This document shows positions 32,797 to 36,416 of a stretch of DNA of 36,416 nt, in pieces; within the stretch, counting starts at the first letter, position 1; the number at the start of each line of letters is the position of its first letter. Both the position numbers and the translations under genes were made by a program. Below the pieces are notes generated by a model that had not been told where the DNA came from, did no database searches, and saw nothing but the letters and a program-made list of their open reading frames with translations. The stretch comes from Streptomyces scabichelini (GTDB lineage Bacteria > Actinomycetota > Actinomycetes > Streptomycetales > Streptomycetaceae): positions 1 to 36,416 of the forward strand of contig NZ_JAAKZY010000101.1 in NCBI RefSeq assembly GCF_011045015.1. Reading direction: 5' to 3'.

Positions 32797-32946
32797 ATGG
32801 GTCCGCTCCCGGACTGGTGGACGCCCTTGGTGCTGAGTGAGGCGATCTACAGGATTCGGCGGTTCGACGAGTTCCGGGACTCGCTGGAGATCGCCCGCAA
32901 CCCGTTGACGAACCGGCTGCGCCGACTGGTGGAGGAAGGGCGGGCT
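32797..32946 (+). pseudogene. Fragment of an HxlR family winged-helix regulator
   Basis: About 48 residues match the centre of HxlR DNA-binding domains: DWWTPLVLSEAIYRIRRFDE, then FRDSLEIARNPLTNRLRRLV and EEG. The usual beginning with the redox cysteine and the last wing strand with the C-terminus are missing; after EEG the frame has no family resemblance. It is too short to fold as a regulator. It lies in a debris field next to repeat copy 2. Confidence 0.75.
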
Positions 32947-33071
32947 CAGAGCCCGGATACGGACCAGTGCGACAATCCCCGACGCGGCGACCGCATCGAC
33001 CCTTTTCGTACGCTCGTGCCGACTCCTGTCGGTCTCGACGACGGTGTTCTCCTGCGCGCCCCGGCCGCACG

Positions 33072-33384
33072 ACTTCGAAAGAGGGGCCGCTGACACCGTA
33101 GGACCGTTTCCTCTTGGGGCAGTTTCCTTGCCCCCGACCTGCGCACCACGGGTACCAGCATCCGCGCAGCCAGCAAATGGGACAACGAACCGGCCCGGAA
33201 ACACCGTCGACTGGACACGCCTTCGCCGTCGCGGCCCCTGTACGGCCCCTGGATCCTGGCATCAACCTTCCGGGCAGCCACCCCGACCGTGAACAACCGC
33301 CTCGATCGACCACTCCACCGCAGGTCAGAGGGGCTCAGCCTCCCCCGACCGTCACCGGACCCCAAACTCACGAGCAGCGGATTC
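33072..33384 (+). repeat. Dispersed repeat, copy 2 (right border of island)
   Basis: The second copy of the repeat at 15989-16367, in direct orientation, 17 kb away. It shares CCGTTTCCTCTT with GGGCAGTTTCCTTG (33103-33129), GGACAACGAA (33180-33189), TGGACACGCC (33212-33221), CGGCCCCTGTACGGCCCCT (33232-33250) and CCGCAGGTCAGA (33318-33329). It lacks the extra bases of copy 1. Confidence 0.8.
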
Positions 33385-33456
33385 AGTCCGTCCAGGCAAA
33401 GTTGACGCTCCAACACCCGAAAATGAACGTTTCCGCAGGTCAGGACCCTGCACAGG

Positions 33457-33498
33457 TAGGGCGGGTGGGACTCGAACCCACGGCCGACGGATTATGAG
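33457..33498 (-). pseudogene. 3' half of a tRNA gene with CAU anticodon loop
   Basis: On the minus strand CTCATAA forms a 7-nt anticodon loop (33492-33498, anticodon CAU), followed by a 5-nt variable loop, a perfect T-arm GTGGG-TTCGAGT-CCCAC (33465-33481), CCGCCCT as acceptor 3' strand and discriminator A. No matching 5' half (AGGGCGG and a D-arm) is present upstream, where only 24 nt precede the loop before unrelated sequence. So this is a fragment. Tyrosine-integrase elements typically leave tRNA 3' halves at their junctions. Confidence 0.75.
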
Positions 33499-33745
33499 TC
33501 CTTTGAGGATCTTGGCGGCCCTTGCCGATCCGTGCTCATCCTTGACGTTTTCGCCGGTCAGAAGGGGTGAGCATTGTCGGAGCTTCTCAGCTCTTGTCAG
33601 TCTGTTCCTGTCCTTGCGTCCCGAACACGTCCCGAATGCGTCCTGGAGGGACAAGGACACGGGGCTCCTGAGTGGCTTGTTCCAGCTCGGAGAGGAGTTT
33701 CGAACCCGTCCGCAGCGGATTGCCATTCCCAATTCGAGTACTGCA

Positions 33746-33931
33746 ATCGCCGTCGCCGAGGGGTATGCGGACGCCGACGGCGGCAAAGGCATCGGACTGG
33801 CGGACGCGATGAACGTGGCCCTCGCCGCGGCCTACCGCACCGACGCCATGTTCACCAACGACCGCCACTTCCGCATGGTCCGCCCGCTGACCGGCCATCC
33901 AGCTTTTCACCTTCTGCCTGACGATCTGTAG
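33746..33931 (+). pseudogene. C-terminal fragment of a PIN-domain (VapC-like) protein
   Basis: The last 61 codons read IAVAEGYADADGGKGIGLAD, then AMNVALAAAYRTDAMFTNDR and HFRMVRPLTGHPAFHLLPDD, the conserved end of PIN ribonuclease toxins, including the later acidic residues (GLAD and TNDRHF). The frame is open from 33494, but the upstream part is unrelated and contains none of the N-terminal PIN strand with the first catalytic Asp. The protein cannot be a complete nuclease. No antitoxin gene is next to it. It sits close to the tRNA fragment, as expected for accessory-DNA remains. Confidence 0.75.
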
Positions 33932-34112
33932 CCGTTCTCAGGACGGGTGCGGCCTGCGCATGGACCCTCCTGCCGCTCGTGGTCATCGACCGCGCCGACA
34001 GCTTGGAGTTCAGGGAGTTACAGAGATCTTGCTTTGAGCTGTTGGTGATGTGCTCCGTCTGCGATCTGGCGGCCTTCGGCGCGCTCATCGACGCATGGAC
34101 GTGCGAACCCAC

Positions 34113-34862
34113 CTACGCCGGCTCGGTGAACTGGTCGAACACCATCACGGCGGCCCGGGTGGCGAGGGACCAGCCGTCCTCTCCTTTTGGGTCCTCCAGG
34201 TTGGGGTGTCCGGCGATCCAGCGCATGTGGAAGCCGTCGAGCAGGGCGGCGATGGTGGTGGCGAGGTGTTCGACCTTGTAGGGCGCGCGCATGCGTAGCC
34301 CGTAGGCGTCGAGCAGCGTCTGGTACGCCTCGCAGGCGACCTCGGTGAACGACTCGCCGTAGTGCCCCAGGGCGTCGCGGACGCGTGGGTTGGCGGCGCT
34401 GGCGTAGAAGCCGAGCAGCACGCGGTAGATCGGGTCCACGCGGTGGTTCTCGTGGTTGTCCGTCAGGACGTCGTTGAGAGCCTCCTGCCAGGTCGTGCCG
34501 CTGTCGACCGCCTCCTTGAAACGGCGGATGCTCTCCGGCAGCCCCGGGACCAGTTCGGCCTGTCGGCTGGTGAGGTGGAAGAGGAGATCCGCCTGGAAGT
34601 CGGCCTGCGCGGGCCAGATCTGGTAGATGGATCCGGTCGTGATCGCCGGTGCCGTGTCGTCGCCCAGTCTCTCCCGCATGATGCGGGTGGCTTCCTCGGT
34701 GACCCGCTTGACGCGGATATGAGCAAGGGCCGCGGAGACAGCCGCCTCGCTCGTGTCGGAGGTGCCGGCGCAGACGAGCTTGGTGGCCGCTTCCAGCATG
34801 AGGGCCCGGGTCTCTTCGGGTGACCGCCGAGGGAGCCTGCGTCTCACGGCGTGCGCCGTCAT
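34113..34862 (-). CDS. TetR-like transcriptional regulator, large variant
   Basis: A 249-aa protein with a TetR-like start (RRSPEETRALMLEAATKLVC, about 12-31) and a delayed recognition part TGSIYQIWPAQADFQADLLF (about 76-95). Between them lies an insert of about 30 residues (SAALAHIRVKRVTEEATRIM and following) that lengthens the DNA-binding domain beyond the usual 50 residues. The C-terminal half is helical, with LLGFYASAANPRVRDALGHY and AALLDGFHMRWIAGHPN. GGGAGGGG is 5-8 nt before the ATG at 34862. It is divergent from the binding-protein gene at 35124, and a dyad-like site at 34877-34893 lies between. It may control that transporter or itself. The ligand is unknown. Confidence 0.85.
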   Translation of the reverse strand: MTAHAVRRRLPRRSPEETRALMLEAATKLVCAGTSDTSEAAVSAALAHIRVKRVTEEATRIMRERLGDDTAPAITTGSIYQIWPAQADFQADLLFHLTSRQAELVPGLPESIRRFKEAVDSGTTWQEALNDVLTDNHENHRVDPIYRVLLGFYASAANPRVRDALGHYGESFTEVACEAYQTLLDAYGLRMRAPYKVEHLATTIAALLDGFHMRWIAGHPNLEDPKGEDGWSLATRAAVMVFDQFTEPA

Positions 34863-34876
34863 GTCCTTCCCCTCCC

Positions 34877-34893
34877 ATTACATGATCGTTAAT
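34877..34893. promoter_or_regulatory. Imperfect palindrome upstream of TetR gene
   Basis: ATTACATGATCGTTAAT has 4-bp outer arms ATTA/TAAT and an inner ATGATC core. It is 14 nt upstream of the TetR start and 18 nt upstream of the rightward -35, so one bound dimer could affect both directions. Confidence 0.45.
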
Positions 34894-34911
34894 TCGGTGT
34901 GAAGCGGGGCG

Positions 34912-34940
34912 TTGACAGGGCGCAATCGTACACCTAGATT
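34912..34940 (+). promoter_or_regulatory. Strong sigma-70-type promoter of the terminal binding protein
   Basis: Consensus TTGACA (34912-34917), exactly 17 nt, then TAGATT (34935-34940). Transcription would start near 34947, leaving a leader of about 175 nt before the ATG at 35124. Confidence 0.7.
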
Positions 34941-34963
34941 CCCGATCCGTAAGAAAGTTACGA

Positions 34964-35034
34964 AACTCGAAAGCGCCGATCACCTGGCCTTTCGAAGTTC
35001 CTCGGGCTGGTCCGAGGCACCGGTCACCCCGGTG
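34964..35034 (+). promoter_or_regulatory. Structured mRNA leader with three consecutive hairpins
   Basis: Hairpin 1: AACTCGAAAG (34964-34973) with CTTTCGAAGTT (34989-34999), one bulge. Hairpin 2: CCTCGG-N6-CCGAGG (35000-35017). Hairpin 3: CACCGG-N5-CCGGTG (35018-35034), followed by a pyrimidine-rich stretch. The hairpins abut each other with no gap. This could be an attenuator or an RNA-based switch, or a stabilising 5' structure; no known riboswitch class is recognised. Confidence 0.45.
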
Positions 35035-35123
35035 CGCCCTCCTGCCTTCCTCTGCCTTCCGTGCTCTCCCCGCATGCCGTGCCGGGCACCACCCTGCCGT
35101 TTTCCGATCCTGGAGGATCCCGC

Positions 35124-36416
35124 ATGCCCGCAACCTCACGCCCCCTAAGACTCGGCCTCGTCTCCGCCGCCATGGCGCCCCTGCTGGGCGTCGCCGCATG
35201 CAGCGGATCGGGCACCAACGCGCCCTCATCGACCGGCGCCTCTGGGGGTGCCTCCTCCGCGAGTGCGGACTCCCGCCCGGTGAGTGACGTCGTGACCGAC
35301 TACCTCAGCTACGCCGACGGAAAGGCGGGTAAGGCCGACGCCGGCCTCGAACCGGTCACCCTGGGTTGGGTGAACGTCGAGGGCGGCCCCGGCGGCAGCC
35401 CCGAAGCCACCCTGGGTGCCCGTGCCGCCGTGAGGTACGTCAACGACAGGTTGGGCGGTATCAGCGGGCACCCGCTGAAACTGAACGTCTGCACGGTGGT
35501 GTCCGCCGAGGAGGAGGGACAAAAATGCGGCCAGCAACTGCTCGGCGACAAGACGGTCTCCGCCATCGGTGTCGGCAACCTCTACCTCGGCGACGCCTCC
35601 TTCAACTCCGTGATCGCGGGGAAGAAGCCCGTGCTGGTCGGAGTGGCGACGGGCCCGACTATGCCCACCGCGAAGAACACCTTCAGCACGTTCGGCGACC
35701 TGCCGCACATCTTCGGTACCTGGGGCACGTACGCCCGTGACGTGCTGAAGGCGAAGACCGCGGCGGTGATCCACACGAGCACGCCCGGCGACAAGATCGC
35801 CTCCGGGGCAGCGGTGAAGGGCCTGGAAGCCGCCGGCCTGAAGGTGAAGTCCGTCGGATTCGACGCGCAGTCCACCGATCTGCTCGGCCCGGTCACCGCG
35901 GCCGGGGCGAACACCGCGGATGTCGTGGTGCCCATCTCCATCGGTGGCGGATGCGTCGGGATCGCCAAGGCACTGAAGCAGCTCAATGTCACCAAGCCGG
36001 TGGTCTCCACGCCGCTGTGCATGTCCCCCGATGTCGCCCAGGGGCTCGGAGGGGACCTGCCCACCTGGACGTACGGCGTCGCCCAGACGCTGCCGATCGA
36101 CTCCTCGGCCGCCGACTCCAAGGCGTTCCTGAAGGCCTCGGCGCAGGCGGGGCTGGACAAGGACGACCAGTCAAAGGTCTTCTCGGCGCTGGGCTGGAGC
36201 ACGGTCCTGACGTACGCGAAGGTACTCAACACCGTCGGCCCGGACAAGATCACTCCCGCGTCGGTGACCGAGCAGCTCAAGAAGTTCACCGGGCCGGTCA
36301 TCATGGGCGCCGCCGAGGTCAAGTGCGGCAAGTACCCGGACGCCCCCGCTGTCTGCAACGACCAGGCGAGGTTCTACCAGTACGAAGGCAAGGGCCAGTT
36401 CAAGCCCCTGACCGAC
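35124..36416 (+). CDS. Branched-chain amino acid type ABC substrate-binding lipoprotein (partial, runs off window)
   Basis: The first 431 codons of an extracellular receptor of the LivJ/type-1 periplasmic fold, open to the last base of the window. GGAGG lies 7 nt before the ATG at 35124. The signal peptide ends in the lipobox VAAC with the lipidated C26, followed by a Ser/Gly-rich linker (about 27-55). The first core strand reads VTLGWVNVEGG; next come ARAAVRYVNDRLGGISGHPL, a Cys pair region (LNVCTVVSAEEEGQKCGQQL), the hinge-crossing segment VIHTSTPGDKI and VVPISIGGGC. Additional cysteines (VSTPLC, VKCGKYPDAPAVC) suggest disulfides. The ligand could be an amino acid, an amide or another small molecule. 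Permease and ATPase genes may lie beyond the right edge. It is divergent from the TetR gene. Confidence 0.93.
   Translation, partial: MPATSRPLRLGLVSAAMAPLLGVAACSGSGTNAPSSTGASGGASSASADSRPVSDVVTDYLSYADGKAGKADAGLEPVTLGWVNVEGGPGGSPEATLGARAAVRYVNDRLGGISGHPLKLNVCTVVSAEEEGQKCGQQLLGDKTVSAIGVGNLYLGDASFNSVIAGKKPVLVGVATGPTMPTAKNTFSTFGDLPHIFGTWGTYARDVLKAKTAAVIHTSTPGDKIASGAAVKGLEAAGLKVKSVGFDAQSTDLLGPVTAAGANTADVVVPISIGGGCVGIAKALKQLNVTKPVVSTPLCMSPDVAQGLGGDLPTWTYGVAQTLPIDSSAADSKAFLKASAQAGLDKDDQSKVFSALGWSTVLTYAKVLNTVGPDKITPASVTEQLKKFTGPVIMGAAEVKCGKYPDAPAVCNDQARFYQYEGKGQFKPLTD

Larger units (their letters stand above)
32947..33745. other. Non-coding debris between HxlR and PIN fragments
   Basis: Holds repeat copy 2 (33072-33384) and the tRNA 3'-half (33457-33498), listed separately. 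No complete gene is seen; plus- and minus-strand frames that cross the tRNA piece end in the telltale peptides VGRVGLEPTADGL and GLIIRRPWVRVPPALP, which are translations of tRNA sequence and not proteins. Confidence 0.6.

Noticed and set aside
33114..33497. Plus-strand frame ending VGRVGLEPTADGL
   Set aside because: The ending is the known translation of the strand opposite a tRNA 3' half; the rest is repeat copy 2.
33457..33530. Complete tRNA gene
   Set aside because: There is no D-arm and no acceptor 5' strand; only 24 nt separate the closest candidate from the anticodon loop.
1..36416. CRISPR arrays, rRNA genes, intact insertion sequences or phage genes
   Set aside because: No regular repeat-spacer pattern, no rRNA signature and no complete transposase or integrase was seen on either strand.

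Overview
The window is high-GC actinobacterial DNA, almost certainly from a Streptomyces or close relative. The signs are strong GC bias at third codon positions, frequent GTG starts, Tat-type leaders on exported sugar proteins, sugar ABC operons without their own ATPase, and gene families typical of that genus. Everything here is read from sequence alone; no database search was run.

Left part (1-12,000). A GNAT acetyltransferase gene is interrupted by one in-frame amber codon. Next come an SDR oxidoreductase with a palindromic upstream site and a crotonase. From 3.7 to 11.3 kb lies a coherent fructan-use cluster: an exported GH32 enzyme, divergent from a solute-binding protein, two permeases and an intracellular GH32 enzyme, followed by a convergent LacI-type repressor. 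LacI-like operators sit at both divergent promoters. The pathway would be extracellular hydrolysis, import, then cytoplasmic hydrolysis. No ABC ATPase is present, so a shared one (MsiK in Streptomyces) is presumed. A frameshifted and truncated DctA-type symporter remnant follows.

Middle (12,000-15,800). A TetR regulator is divergent from an SDR, an epoxide-hydrolase-like alpha/beta hydrolase and two SnoaL-like proteins, with a dyad operator between regulator and operon. This looks like a small inducible detoxification or tailoring cluster.

Island (about 16,000-33,400). Two diverged copies of a roughly 0.3 kb non-coding repeat lie in the same orientation at 15,989-16,367 and 33,072-33,384. 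Between them are a cupin, a MOSC/flavin-reductase/ferredoxin fusion, a CocE-type hydrolase, a TetR regulator, a complete five-gene peptide-type ABC importer, a MaoC-like hydratase, an NDP-forming acyl-CoA synthetase and an amidase. A 19-bp motif occurs upstream of three transcription units in this island and nowhere else that I noticed, which suggests one regulon. I infer import of an ester- or amide-containing compound, its cleavage, and CoA activation of the acid released. This is the best candidate for an undescribed system.

Right part (32,060-36,416). A stretch of gene debris follows: a hypothetical gene without its own stop, an HxlR fragment, repeat copy 2, a tRNA 3'-half and a PIN-domain C-terminus. 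The window ends with a TetR gene divergent from a branched-chain amino acid type binding lipoprotein, which has a strong promoter and a structured leader and runs off the right edge.
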